The notes: generated by a model from the sequence alone, not told the origin. Counted from the stretch's first letter, positions 15,474 to 24,207 are shown. The stretch: DNA of 42,868 bases from Streptomyces sp. ISL-36 (GCF_018614205.1 NZ_JAGGOS010000099.1:1-42868); one strand, 5' to 3'. Numbers and translations: made by a program.

Positions 15474-16709
15474 ATGGAGCGAGAAGACCTCTTCGAAGAA
15501 CCGAGCGGCGGCACCCTCCTGAGGCAGCCACCGGCGGTCTGGGCCACGGCGGGCGCCTCGGTGGTGGCGTTCATGGGCATCGGCCTCGTCGACCCGATCC
15601 TGCCGTCGATCGCCCAGGGCCTGCGGGCCACACCCAGCCAGGTCTCGCTGCTCTTCACCTCGTACTTCCTCATCACCGCCGTCGCGATGCTCGTCACCGG
15701 CTTCGTCTCCAGCCGCATCGGCGGCAGGAAGACCCTCCTCGCCGGTCTCGCCCTCGTCGTCGTCTTCGCCGCGCTCGCCGGCACCTCCGGCTCGGTCGGC
15801 GAACTGGTCGGCTTCCGGGCCGGCTGGGGACTCGGCAACGCGCTCTTCGTCTCGACCTCCCTCGCCGTGATCGTCGGCGCAGCGGCCGGCGGGAGCGCGG
15901 CGGCGATCCTGCTCTACGAGTCGGCGCTCGGCCTCGGCATGGCGTGCGGCCCGCTGCTCGGCGCCGTCCTCGGCGACGCGAGCTGGCGCTACCCGTTCTT
16001 CGGCACGGCGGCGCTGATGGCGGTCGGCTTCCTGTGCATCACGGTCTTCCTCAAGGAGCAGCCCAGGCCGGCCCGGAAGACGTCCCTGCTGGACCCGATC
16101 AAGGCGCTCGGTCACGGCGGGCTCGCCTCGGCGGCCGCCTCCGCGTTCTTCTACAACTACGCGTTCTTCACCGTGCTCGCCTTCACTCCGTTCGTGCTCG
16201 ACATGACGCCGTACAAGTCCGGTGCCGTCTTCTTCGCGTGGGGCGTGCTGCTCGCGGTGTTCTCGGTCCTGGTCGCGCCGCGGCTGCAGAAGCGCTTCGG
16301 TTCGCTGCGGGTGCTGGGCGGTTCGCTGATCCTGCTCGCGGTGGACGTGGTGGTGCTCGGTTACGGGAACCACCCGACCGCGATCGTCTGCACGGTCCTG
16401 TCCGGCGCGTTCATCGGCGTCAACAACACGGTCTTCACGGAGCTGGCGCTCGGCGTCTCCGACGCTCCCCGTCCGGTCGCCAGCGCGGGCTACAACTTCG
16501 TGCGCTGGTTCGCGGCCGCCGCCGCGCCGTATCTCGCTCCGAAGATCGAGGAGTGGAGCGACGTCCACATGCCGTTCGTGGTCGCGGGCCTCGCGGCGCT
16601 CGTCGGTGCGGCGATCGTCCGGGTACGCCGGGCCGCGCTCACGCACGAGGCCGGGGAACTGGCGCCGCGGCACGCAGCGGAGGACGGCGTCGCGGTCTTC
16701 GCGAGGTAG
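15474..16709 (+). CDS. MFS transporter (DHA1-type drug exporter)
   Basis: A 411-residue major facilitator with about 12 hydrophobic segments. Between helices 2 and 3 lies motif A, GFVSSRIGGRKTL, and helix 5 has GLGMACGPLLGAVLG, matching the motif C of antiporters. FMGIGLVDPILPSIA in helix 1 is typical of DHA1 drug:proton exporters. GGAGGAG precedes the ATG. It has a strong promoter with likely operator sites but no regulator gene beside it. The substrate is unknown. Confidence 0.88.
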   Translation: MEREDLFEEPSGGTLLRQPPAVWATAGASVVAFMGIGLVDPILPSIAQGLRATPSQVSLLFTSYFLITAVAMLVTGFVSSRIGGRKTLLAGLALVVVFAALAGTSGSVGELVGFRAGWGLGNALFVSTSLAVIVGAAAGGSAAAILLYESALGLGMACGPLLGAVLGDASWRYPFFGTAALMAVGFLCITVFLKEQPRPARKTSLLDPIKALGHGGLASAAASAFFYNYAFFTVLAFTPFVLDMTPYKSGAVFFAWGVLLAVFSVLVAPRLQKRFGSLRVLGGSLILLAVDVVVLGYGNHPTAIVCTVLSGAFIGVNNTVFTELALGVSDAPRPVASAGYNFVRWFAAAAAPYLAPKIEEWSDVHMPFVVAGLAALVGAAIVRVRRAALTHEAGELAPRHAAEDGVAVFAR

Positions 16710-16716
16710 GGCGCAC

Positions 16717-16731
16717 CCGGCCGCGCCGGGC
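16717..16731. terminator. Short hairpin between convergent MFS and SUFU genes
   Basis: CCCGGC and GCCGGG separated by CGC form a compact six-base-pair hairpin just after the MFS stop. Close by, a 15-bp direct duplication (GGTCGTCAGTCCAGC) duplicates the stop triplet of the minus-strand gene. Confidence 0.35.
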
Positions 16732-16753
16732 GCGGTCGTCAGTCCAGCGGTCG

Positions 16754-17338
16754 TCAGTCCAGCGGTACGGACCTGCGCAGCGGATCGCGCAGGTCCGTGC
16801 CGTTCGTCAGCCAGCGCTCCTCCAGGGCCTGCGCCCCGTGGACCCGCTTCCAGGCCGCCTCGTTCGACGTCATCGGAAGCAGCGGCAGGAAGCTCACCGG
16901 ATCCATCGGGTCGTCGAGCTCCAGGTCCTCCACCAGACCGCCCGGCTCGGCGACGAGCACCGAGGTGAACGGGGCTCCCGGCCACAGGGGTTCGCCCACG
17001 TCGAGGGAGGCACCGGCGGCCACCACCACGCCCTCGACCTGCGGGGTCGAGGCGAGCACGGCGAGCGGGCGCAACACCTTGTCGGTGTCGGCGACCCCGG
17101 CCCGTACCGAGAGCAGCAGTTCCGCGCGCGGCCCCTTCACGGGGTCGGCCAGAGCCGCCGTCGGATCGGTCATGGGGTGGGCGGACATGCCTAGCGTCGC
17201 GTACCGGACCACCTCGCCGTCGATGAAGCGGAGCACTTCGATCCGCTCCGTGCCGAGAAACGTCACCGCGGCGCGCGCGTCCGGTTCACCGAGCGCCGTA
17301 CGCAGCCGGGCCTCGACCAGAGCAAGAACTTGTCCCAT
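16754..17338 (-). CDS. Suppressor-of-fused (SUFU) domain protein
   Basis: A 194-residue cytoplasmic protein resembling bacterial SUFU-domain proteins, with the C-terminal signature FLPLLPMTSNEAAWKR. In animals SUFU binds Gli factors; the bacterial role is unknown, and many such genes sit near polymorphic toxin systems as immunity-like proteins, though no toxin is seen here. The ATG at 17338 (MGQVLALVEARL) is 6 nt after a TATGCT -10 box with no Shine-Dalgarno, indicating a leaderless message. It is divergent from corA across 413 bp. Confidence 0.75.
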   Translation of the reverse strand: MGQVLALVEARLRTALGEPDARAAVTFLGTERIEVLRFIDGEVVRYATLGMSAHPMTDPTAALADPVKGPRAELLLSVRAGVADTDKVLRPLAVLASTPQVEGVVVAAGASLDVGEPLWPGAPFTSVLVAEPGGLVEDLELDDPMDPVSFLPLLPMTSNEAAWKRVHGAQALEERWLTNGTDLRDPLRRSVPLD

Positions 17339-17751
17339 GCGGTGAGCATAAAGCGCGTGGGGAAGGGGCAAAGGAAGGGATTGACCCTCAGTCGGCTGAT
17401 AGTCTTGGCCGCTGGTCGGGACTCCCGACTACTCGTCATCCCCCAAGGGGGACCGGCTGGAGGAGGTGGGGCTGCGTGGATCGAAGTCGATCGGGCAGTA
17501 CCAACCGCTCTTCCGCCCCGCACCCGAGCCCGGTGCGTTCCTCCCGGTGAACTGAGACCTTCCCCACCCGGTCCCGTCATCCGGCATCTCGCACGACGGA
17601 AGAGCACTTCGCCTTTGCCTGTCTGTAGCGAACGCCGTCACCGCGATCTCGCGGTGCCGCCCGCTTTGCGGACGTAGGACATCAGGTCCACGCCCCCATT
17701 CCGGGCTGTGCCACGCCTCGCCGGCGGCTTCTCCGTGAAGGAGCATGCCAA
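17339..17751. other. 413-bp divergent region ahead of corA with a possible proline-rich leader reading frame
   Basis: The minus strand carries the leaderless -10 box of the SUFU gene (17345-17350). On the plus strand an open frame from the CTG at 17412 to the TGA at 17555 would encode 47 residues ending FRPAPEPGAFLPVN, with coding-like third positions but no ATG. A strong GGAGGAGG at 17459-17466 lies inside it, 9 nt before a GTG (17476) that opens a different 24-codon frame. About 200 bp with no further signal follow before corA. Confidence 0.45.
17345..17350 (-). promoter_or_regulatory. Leaderless -10 box (TATGCT) of the SUFU gene
   Basis: On the minus strand TATGCT ends 6 nt before the ATG at 17338. 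A weak TTTGCC lies 16 bp further upstream. Confidence 0.5.
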
Positions 17752-18879
17752 ATGTCGATGATCCGTGACCTGCGCGCCGCGGTCCGCCCGTCCCTGCGGC
17801 CCTCCCTGCGCAAGACCCCCACCGTCTACACCGCGTACGACCCGACCCGCGACCCCTCCGCGTCGAGCGCGGTCGTCGACTGCGCCGTCTACCGCGACGG
17901 CCGTCGGGTGGACGACCGCGACTGTCTGACGCCGCGCGGCGCGATGCACCAGGTGCGGGAGAGCGGCGGCTTCGCCTGGATCGGTCTGCACGAGCCGACC
18001 GAGGCCGAATTCGCCGGTATCGCCGCGGAGTTCGGGCTCCACCCGCTCGCCGTCGAGGACGCCGTCCACGCCCACCAGCGGCCCAAGCTGGAGCGGTACG
18101 ACGACACGCTCTTCACCGTCTTCAAGACGATCCACTACGTCGAGCACGCCGCGCTCACCGCCACCAGCGAGGTCGTCGAGACCGGCGAGGTGATGTGCTT
18201 CACCGGCCCCGACTTCGTCATCACGGTCCGGCACGGCGGGCAGGGCTCGCTCCGCAACCTCCGCCACCGCCTCCAGGGGGAGCCCGAGCTGCTGGTCAAG
18301 GGCCCCTCCGCGGTCCTGCACGCCATCGCCGACCATGTCGTCGACGGCTACATCGCGGTCGCCGACGCGGTCGAACTCGACATCGACCAGATCGAGATCG
18401 ACGTCTTCTCGCCGCCCGCCAAAGGCTCCACGCGCGGCGCCGACACCGGCCGGATCTACCAGCTCAAGCGCGAGGTACTGGAGTTCAAGCGGGCGGTCAC
18501 CCCGCTGATGCGCCCCATGCAGCTGCTCAGCGAGCGCCCGATGCGGCTGGTGGACCCGGACATCCAGAAGTACTTCCGTGACGTCGCCGACCACCTCGCG
18601 CGCGTGCAGGAGCAGGTCGTCGGCTTCGACGAGCTGCTCAACTCGATCCTCCAGGCCAACCTGGCGCAGGCGACCGTCGCGCAGAACGAGGACATGCGCA
18701 AGATCACTTCCTGGGCGGCGATCGTGGCTGTCCCGACGGCGGTCTGCGGTGTGTACGGCATGAACTTCGACCACATGCCGGAGCTGCACTGGAAGTACGG
18801 CTATCCGATGGTACTCCTCGGCATCACGGCGATCTGTTTCACCATCCACCGCACTCTGAAGCGCAACGGCTGGCTCTAG
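17752..18879 (+). CDS. corA: CorA-type magnesium/cobalt transporter
   Basis: A 375-residue CorA-family channel. The large N-terminal cytoplasmic domain ends in a long helix, followed by two C-terminal membrane segments. The family signature GMN occurs as YGMNFDHMPEL between them, so the pore loop is intact. It moves Mg2+ (and Co2+ or Ni2+) across the cell membrane as a pentamer. The ATG has AAGGAG at a normal distance. A 413-bp region with a possible leader frame precedes it, and a PRC/MgtE-N/CBS protein is encoded 1.5 kb downstream. Confidence 0.93.
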   Translation: MSMIRDLRAAVRPSLRPSLRKTPTVYTAYDPTRDPSASSAVVDCAVYRDGRRVDDRDCLTPRGAMHQVRESGGFAWIGLHEPTEAEFAGIAAEFGLHPLAVEDAVHAHQRPKLERYDDTLFTVFKTIHYVEHAALTATSEVVETGEVMCFTGPDFVITVRHGGQGSLRNLRHRLQGEPELLVKGPSAVLHAIADHVVDGYIAVADAVELDIDQIEIDVFSPPAKGSTRGADTGRIYQLKREVLEFKRAVTPLMRPMQLLSERPMRLVDPDIQKYFRDVADHLARVQEQVVGFDELLNSILQANLAQATVAQNEDMRKITSWAAIVAVPTAVCGVYGMNFDHMPELHWKYGYPMVLLGITAICFTIHRTLKRNGWL

Positions 18880-18890
18880 AGCTGTCCGGA

Positions 18891-18896
18891 TAGGCT
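18891..18896 (+). promoter_or_regulatory. Possible leaderless -10 box (TAGGCT)
   Basis: TAGGCT ends 7 nt before the ATG at 18904. The intervening CAGGGGT could also act as a weak Shine-Dalgarno, so a leadered message from corA is the alternative. Confidence 0.35.
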
Positions 18897-18903
18897 CAGG
18901 GGT

Positions 18904-19413
18904 ATGACGGAAACGCTGTTCGGCCCCGCGCTCGTCGAGGAGGCCACGAAGAAGTCCGGTCTCATCTGGGTCCGGGGCGACGCCCCGGCCGCCCGGGCGC
19001 TGTGGCACGTCTGGCACGAGGGCGCCGCCCATGTCGTGGGCGACGGCCCGGGCGAACAGCCGCTCCCGGGGCTCGTCGCCGGCTCCACGGCCGAGGTGAC
19101 GGTCCGCAGCAAGGACAAGGGCGGCCGGATCGTCGCCTGGACGGCCGCGGTCACCGAGCTGGCCCCGGGTACGCAGGAGTGGGACGCCGCGGTCGCAGAG
19201 CTGAAGGGCAAGCGCCTGAACGCGACGGACGGCGAGGCGATGCCGGAGCGGTGGGCGCGCGAGTGCCGGGTGCTCAGGCTGGAACCCCGCGACTCGACGA
19301 CCGACCTGCCCGACGGGTCCCTCGCGGCGGTCCCGCGCGCCTCGGACGCGACCACCCGGCGCGCCGTTCCGGCGGCGCTCCCCCGCCTGCTGTTCAAGCG
19401 CCGCAAGCGCTGA
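18904..19413 (+). CDS. Hypothetical protein, possible FMN split-barrel fold
   Basis: A 169-residue protein. The stretch LIWVRGDAPAARALWHVWHE followed by regular beta-like segments and a helix around DAAVAELKGKRLNA resembles pyridoxamine-oxidase-like split barrels, but no cofactor motif is certain. The C-terminus is strongly basic (LLFKRRKR). It starts 24 bp after corA and ends 9 bp from the convergent lipoprotein gene. Function unknown. Confidence 0.6.
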   Translation: MTETLFGPALVEEATKKSGLIWVRGDAPAARALWHVWHEGAAHVVGDGPGEQPLPGLVAGSTAEVTVRSKDKGGRIVAWTAAVTELAPGTQEWDAAVAELKGKRLNATDGEAMPERWARECRVLRLEPRDSTTDLPDGSLAAVPRASDATTRRAVPAALPRLLFKRRKR

Positions 19414-19422
19414 GCCGAGCCG

Positions 19423-20187
19423 TCAGGTCCGCGGGAGCTGCTTGCCGTAGTCGAGGGTCTGGCCCGCGGACGGCTCCCGCAGCGGAAAGTCCTTGTCCCA
19501 CTCGGAGAGGACCACCACGCCCGCTCCGCCGCCCCGCGCGAACCGGAGCGGGAAGGGCGTCCCCTCGAGCGCGACATCCAGGGTGCCGCCCTCGCCGTCC
19601 TCGCCGCCCTTGACCTTGACGGTGCGGATGCCGCCGATCCGGTCGCGGTCGCCCTTGACGGCCTCGCCGTGCAGGCCGAGGAGCCCGTCGAGGAGCAGGT
19701 TCATGTCGGTGAAGCCGCGCAGCTGCTTGTACGAGGGGTCGTCCTGGGGCACCTTGACGTACTTGTCGTCGAGCTTGTCGGCCGCCTCGCTGTCGGCGTC
19801 GGCGTCGCTCGACGCCTGCGACGGCTTGTCGTCGTGCGCCCAGAAGCCCGCGTCGGCCTTGAGATAGAGCGCGTCACCGATCCGCAGCAGCTCGAAGGTG
19901 CTGTTCTTCGTCGTCACCGAGCCGCTCGCGCCGTCCTGCTTGAGCCGCATGTTCAGCTTGTACGTGCCGCCCTTGCTGACCAGCGTCCCGGCGAGACGGA
20001 CCGCCTTCGCCGAGTCCGCCGCGGACTGCGCCTTCTGCTCGATGGCGGTCGGGGAGAGCTTCCCGACCCCGTTGGTCCCCTCGTCCGGATCCGCGGCGCA
20101 GCCGCTCAGCACCGCCGTCAGGCCGGTGCAGAACGCCACGGGCAGGACGGCCCTGCGGATACGCGATGACGGGGGAAGAGCGGTCAC
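19423..20187 (-). CDS. LppX/LprAFG-like lipoprotein
   Basis: A 254-residue exported lipoprotein. The signal peptide has a lipobox (TAVLSGC, cleavage before Cys), and the mature part is rich in Lys, Asp and Ser with beta-strand patterns such as GGTYKLNMRLKQDG, as in the actinobacterial LppX/LprG family. Mycobacterial members carry lipids across the envelope; in Streptomyces the ligand is unknown. The GTG at 20187 has GAGG eight bases upstream. It is divergent from the PRC/MgtE-N gene. Confidence 0.75.
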   Translation of the reverse strand: MTALPPSSRIRRAVLPVAFCTGLTAVLSGCAADPDEGTNGVGKLSPTAIEQKAQSAADSAKAVRLAGTLVSKGGTYKLNMRLKQDGASGSVTTKNSTFELLRIGDALYLKADAGFWAHDDKPSQASSDADADSEAADKLDDKYVKVPQDDPSYKQLRGFTDMNLLLDGLLGLHGEAVKGDRDRIGGIRTVKVKGGEDGEGGTLDVALEGTPFPLRFARGGGAGVVVLSEWDKDFPLREPSAGQTLDYGKQLPRT

Positions 20188-20411
20188 CTGCGCTGCCTCT
20201 CGTGTCGGAGTGGGGGAACGGGGCAGTCCGCAGCGTACCCGGGCCGGGAGCCGCCTCCGCAGGCAGCCGCACACCCGGCCGCCCGTACGCACAGCGGTGC
20301 GGGCAGCCGTACGGGGGCTCTGCCGGGGCGCCGGGCAAGGGCACCGGCTAGCCTGAACCCGGCATACCTCAGCAATGACCCGAATCGTGCGGCACCCAGG
20401 AGGCGCGTGGC

Positions 20412-21683
20412 ATGGCGGCAGGCGCCCCCCGGATCTTCGTCTCCCACCTCGCCGGTGTCCCCGTCTTCGATCCCAACGGCGACCAGGTCGGCCGGGTCAG
20501 CGACCTCGTCGCCATGCTCCGGGTGGGCCGTCGCCCGCCCCGGCTCCTCGGCATGGTGGTCGAGGTGCTCAGCCGCCGCCGGGTCTTCGTCCCGATGACG
20601 CGGATCACCGGTGTCGAGTCCGGTCAGGTCATCACCACCGGCGTGGTGAACATGCGCCGCTTCGAGCAGCGCCCGACCGAGCGGCTCGTCCTCGGCGAGC
20701 TGCTCGACCGCCGGGTCCGCCTCGTCGAGTCGGACGAGGAGGTCACCGTCCTCGACGTGGCCATCCAGCAGCTGCCGGCCCGCCGCGACTGGGAGATCGA
20801 CAAGGTCTTCGTACGGCGTGGCAAGGGCGGGGCGCTGCGCCGCAAGGGGGAGACGCTGACCGTCGAGTGGTCGGCCGTGACCGGATTCTCGCTGGAGGAG
20901 CACGGCCAGGGCGCCGAGAACCTGGTCGCCACCTTCGAGCGGCTGCGCCCCGCCGACCTGGCCAACGTGTTGCACCACCTCTCCCCCAAGCGACGGGCCG
21001 AGGTCGCCGCCGCCCTCGACGACGACCGGCTCGCCGACGTCCTGGAGGAGCTTCCGGAGGACGACCAGATCGAGATCCTCGGCAAGCTGAAGGAGGAGCG
21101 GGCCGCGGACGTCCTGGAGGCGATGGACCCCGACGACGCGGCCGACCTGCTCTCCGAACTGCCGGAGGAGGACAAGGAGCGCCTGCTCACCCTGATGCGC
21201 CCGGACGACGCGGCCGACGTGCGCCGGCTGCTGGCGTACGAGGAGCGGACCGCGGGCGGTCTGATGACCACCGAGCCGATCGTGCTGCGGCCGGACGCCA
21301 CGGTCGCGGACGCGCTGGCCCGCGTACGGCAGCAGGACCTCTCCCCGGCGCTCGCGGCGCAGGTGTACGTGTGCCGGCCGCCGGACGAGACGCCGACGGG
21401 CAAGTACCTGGGGATGGTCCACTTCCAGCGGCTGCTCAGGGACCCGCCGTTCACGCTGGTCAGTTCGCTGGTGGACAGCGATCTGCCGCCACTCGCGCCG
21501 GGCACCCCGCTGCCCGCCGTCACCAGCTATCTCGCCGCGTACAACATGGTCGCGGCGCCGGTCGTGGACGAGAGCGGGTCGCTGCTGGGGGCCGTCACCG
21601 TCGACGACGTACTGGACCACCTGCTGCCGGAGGACTGGCGGGAGACGGAGTTCCACGAGGAGGGGGCTGCGAATGGCGGCTGA
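20412..21683 (+). CDS. PRC-barrel / MgtE N-terminal / CBS domain protein
   Basis: A 423-residue soluble protein: a PRC-barrel-like region at about 5-150, an MgtE N-terminal helical domain at about 175-275 (repeated LRPADLANVLHHL, LEELPEDDQIEIL, MDPDDAADLLSEL) and two CBS domains to about 410. It resembles the cytoplasmic sensor half of MgtE magnesium channels but has no membrane segment, so it may sense Mg2+ or nucleotide and act on a partner. AGGAGG precedes the ATG by 8 nt. Its stop overlaps the start of the DUF1003 membrane protein by 11 bp, which suggests that partner. Confidence 0.85.
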   Translation: MAAGAPRIFVSHLAGVPVFDPNGDQVGRVSDLVAMLRVGRRPPRLLGMVVEVLSRRRVFVPMTRITGVESGQVITTGVVNMRRFEQRPTERLVLGELLDRRVRLVESDEEVTVLDVAIQQLPARRDWEIDKVFVRRGKGGALRRKGETLTVEWSAVTGFSLEEHGQGAENLVATFERLRPADLANVLHHLSPKRRAEVAAALDDDRLADVLEELPEDDQIEILGKLKEERAADVLEAMDPDDAADLLSELPEEDKERLLTLMRPDDAADVRRLLAYEERTAGGLMTTEPIVLRPDATVADALARVRQQDLSPALAAQVYVCRPPDETPTGKYLGMVHFQRLLRDPPFTLVSSLVDSDLPPLAPGTPLPAVTSYLAAYNMVAAPVVDESGSLLGAVTVDDVLDHLLPEDWRETEFHEEGAANGG

Positions 21684-22257
21684 GCGCATCCAGGACCGCG
21701 AGCGGGAGCGGGAGCGGTCCATGCCCCGGATCCGGCTCGACCTGCCGCGTGAGCGCCGCGCCCGGCTGCTGCCGGAGTACGACCCCGAGGCGTTCGGGCG
21801 GCTCTCGGAGCGGATCGCCCGGTTCCTGGGGACGGGGCGCTTTCTCGTCTGGATGACCCTGACGGTCATCGTCTGGGTGCTGTGGAACGTCTTCGCCCCG
21901 CCGTCGCTGAAGTTCGACGAGTACCCGTTCATCTTCCTGACGCTCGCCCTGTCGCTGCAGGCCTCCTACGCGGCCCCGCTGATCCTCCTCGCCCAGAACC
22001 GGCAGGACGACCGGGACCGGGTCAATCTGGAGCAGGACCGGAAGCAGAACGAGCGGTCGATCGCCGACACCGAGTACCTGACCCGGGAGATCGCGGCGCT
22101 GCGGATGGGCCTGGGCGAGGTGGCGACGCGCGACTGGATCCGTTCGGAGCTCCAGGACCTGATGAAGGAGATGGAGGAGCGCCGGGACGGCCACCGCGAC
22201 CACCGCGATCTATTCCCTTCCGGTGACGATCGCGGAAGTGACGTACCCGACCGCTGA
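21673..22257 (+). CDS. DUF1003 membrane protein
   Basis: A 194-residue protein with two membrane segments (LVWMTLTVIVWVLWNVF and PFIFLTLALSLQASYAAPLI) flanked by charged cytoplasmic regions, including RQDDRDRVNLEQDRKQNE, the DUF1003 signature. The C-terminal part is coiled-coil-like. It overlaps the preceding MgtE-N/CBS gene by 11 bp, so the two are translationally coupled and probably act together. The same pair occurs in mycobacteria (Rv1232c and Rv1231c, from memory). Function is not established. Confidence 0.85.
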   Translation: MAAERIQDRERERERSMPRIRLDLPRERRARLLPEYDPEAFGRLSERIARFLGTGRFLVWMTLTVIVWVLWNVFAPPSLKFDEYPFIFLTLALSLQASYAAPLILLAQNRQDDRDRVNLEQDRKQNERSIADTEYLTREIAALRMGLGEVATRDWIRSELQDLMKEMEERRDGHRDHRDLFPSGDDRGSDVPDR

Positions 22258-22288
22258 CGGGTCTTTCCGGGCCGGGTGGTTCGCGCCG

Positions 22289-22294
22289 TACCAT
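22289..22294 (+). promoter_or_regulatory. Leaderless -10 box (TACCAT) of the Mrp gene
   Basis: TACCAT ends 7 nt before the ATG at 22302. There is no Shine-Dalgarno. Confidence 0.45.
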
Positions 22295-22301
22295 CGTCGG
22301 T

Positions 22302-23435
22302 ATGGCTACGGAAGACGCGGTGCGCGAAGCACTGGCGACGGTGAACGACCCCGAGATCAACAAACCGATCACTGAGCTCGGCATGGTCAAATCGGTGGAG
22401 ATCGGATCCGACGGCACGGTCGCCGTCACGGTCTACCTCACCGTCTCCGGCTGCCCGATGCGCGACACGATCACCCAGCGCGTCACCGACGCCGTCTCCC
22501 GGGTGGAGGGCGTCACCGGCGTCGACGTCACACTCGACGTGATGAGCGACGAACAGCGCAAGGAGCTGGCCGCCGCCCTGCGGGGCACGACCGCCGAGCG
22601 CGAGGTCCCCTTCGCCAAGCCGGGCTCGCTGACCCGCGTGTACGCGGTCGCGTCCGGCAAGGGCGGCGTGGGCAAGTCCTCCGTGACCGTGAACCTCGCC
22701 GCGGCGATGGCCGCGGACGGCCTGAAGGTCGGTGTGGTCGACGCCGACATCTACGGCCACAGCGTGCCGCGGATGCTGGGCGCGGACGGCCGTCCGACCC
22801 AGGTCGAGAACATGATCATGCCGCCGTCGGCGCACGGCGTGAAGGTCATCTCGATCGGTATGTTCACCCCCGGCAACGCCCCGGTCGTCTGGCGCGGTCC
22901 GATGCTCCACCGCGCGCTCCAGCAGTTCCTCGCGGACGTGTACTGGGGCGACCTGGACGTCCTGCTGCTCGACCTGCCCCCGGGCACCGGCGACATCGCG
23001 ATCTCGGTGGCCCAGCTGGTCCCGAACGCGGAGATCCTCGTCGTCACCACCCCGCAGCAGGCGGCGGCCGAGGTCGCCGAGCGGGCCGGCTCGATCGCCG
23101 TCCAGACCCACCAGAAGATCGTCGGTGTCGTCGAGAACATGTCGGGCCTGCCGTGCCCGCACTGTGACGAGATGGTCGACGTCTTCGGCTCGGGCGGCGG
23201 CCAGAGGGTCGCCGACGGCCTGACGAGGACCACGGGCGCGACGGTTCCGGTCCTCGGCTCGATCCCGATCGACGTCCGCCTCCGGGAGGGCGGCGACGAG
23301 GGCAGGCCGGTCGTCCTGACCGACCCCGAGTCCCCGGCGGGCTCGGCCCTCCGCTCCATCGCGGGCAAGCTCGGCGGTCGGGCGAGGGGCCTCTCGGGCA
23401 TGAGCCTGGGCATCACCCCGCGCAACAAGTTCTGA
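22302..23435 (+). CDS. mrp: Mrp/ApbC-type Fe-S cluster carrier ATPase
   Basis: A 377-residue P-loop ATPase of the Mrp/NBP35 family, which binds and transfers Fe-S clusters. Residues 1-95 form a MIP18/DUF59 domain (DPEINKPITELGM). The ATPase domain shows the deviant Walker A ASGKGGVGKSSVTVN, VDADIYGHS and DLPPGTGD. The CxxC cluster-binding motif is GLPCPHC. The message is probably leaderless. A perfect hairpin follows. Ferredoxin fdxA and other Fe-S enzymes elsewhere would be clients in general, without a specific link here. Confidence 0.92.
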   Translation: MATEDAVREALATVNDPEINKPITELGMVKSVEIGSDGTVAVTVYLTVSGCPMRDTITQRVTDAVSRVEGVTGVDVTLDVMSDEQRKELAAALRGTTAEREVPFAKPGSLTRVYAVASGKGGVGKSSVTVNLAAAMAADGLKVGVVDADIYGHSVPRMLGADGRPTQVENMIMPPSAHGVKVISIGMFTPGNAPVVWRGPMLHRALQQFLADVYWGDLDVLLLDLPPGTGDIAISVAQLVPNAEILVVTTPQQAAAEVAERAGSIAVQTHQKIVGVVENMSGLPCPHCDEMVDVFGSGGGQRVADGLTRTTGATVPVLGSIPIDVRLREGGDEGRPVVLTDPESPAGSALRSIAGKLGGRARGLSGMSLGITPRNKF

Positions 23436-23443
23436 GTACGGGA

Positions 23444-23474
23444 AAGGGCGCCGCTCACGACGAGCGGCGCCCTT
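23444..23474. terminator. Perfect hairpin shared by Mrp and the convergent gene
   Basis: AAGGGCGCCGCTC (23444-23456) pairs perfectly with GAGCGGCGCCCTT (23462-23474), loop of 5 nt. It lies between convergent stops at 23435 and 23485, so it likely works in both directions. Confidence 0.85.
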
Positions 23475-23484
23475 CCTCATGCCG

Positions 23485-24114
23485 TCAGGTGTACAGCCCG
23501 AGATCCTCGACCACGGCGAAGCCGAGCCCGTACGCGCTCATCCCCCGCCCGTACGCCCCGATGTGGACGCCCGCCTGCGTCGCCCCCGCCAGGACCCAGC
23601 CGAACTCCGACTCCCGGTAGTGGAAGGGCATCGGCACCCCGTCCACCGGAAGCGACAGCGTGGACCACTCAGGGCCCTCCAGGTCGTCCGCGAGCTCGAA
23701 CGCGGTCTCGGTCTGCTGGTCCAGCCAGTCGTCCCGCAGCGCGTGGTCCAGCTGCGCGGGCCACGTGTACGCCAGGAGCCCCGAGCCGGCCAGCCAGGCG
23801 GCGGAGGAGACGGTGGTGGCGTCCAGCACGCCCGTGCCGTCACCCGTACGCCGCATCGGGCTCGCCGCGACGGTCACGACGACGGCGAAGCGCTCCTTCT
23901 CGGCCGCACTCGCGTCGGACTTTATGGACGGCTCGTCGCCGTGCCCCATCGACCCGTGCTGGACGGTCCCGTCCGCCGCCGTGCCCACCTGCATCAGCCA
24001 GCGGGCGCCGGTGAACGCCTCGTCGAGTCCGTACCAGGCGAAGGGTGCGCGCAGATAGCCCTCGGCCGTACGCCGGGCTGCGGGCAGTCCCTCCACCCGA
24101 CTCGTCGTCTCCAT
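23485..24114 (-). CDS. Uncharacterised protein
   Basis: A 209-residue protein without signal peptide or membrane segment, rich in Trp, Tyr and Gly, ending VVEDLGLYT. GGAGG eight bases before the ATG and codon use support expression. No catalytic motif stands out. It lies between the Mrp gene (convergent) and tatB (same strand, 93 bp upstream), so it might be the last gene of the sigE-tatB transcript. I do not recognise the family. Confidence 0.6.
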   Translation of the reverse strand: METTSRVEGLPAARRTAEGYLRAPFAWYGLDEAFTGARWLMQVGTAADGTVQHGSMGHGDEPSIKSDASAAEKERFAVVVTVAASPMRRTGDGTGVLDATTVSSAAWLAGSGLLAYTWPAQLDHALRDDWLDQQTETAFELADDLEGPEWSTLSLPVDGVPMPFHYRESEFGWVLAGATQAGVHIGAYGRGMSAYGLGFAVVEDLGLYT

Positions 24115-24207
24115 CTCGGCCGCCTCCTCGTTCCGTCGTGCCCGCGTCGGCGGACAACAGATGGAGGATAGCCACCGACCCCCGTCAGGTCGTGTCAGCC
24201 CAGGTCG

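Noticed and set aside
17476..17550. Twenty-four-codon frame after GGAGGAGG (GTG at 17476)
   Set aside because: Ser/Arg-rich product in a frame with poorer codon bias than the overlapping proline-rich frame; kept only as an alternative reading.
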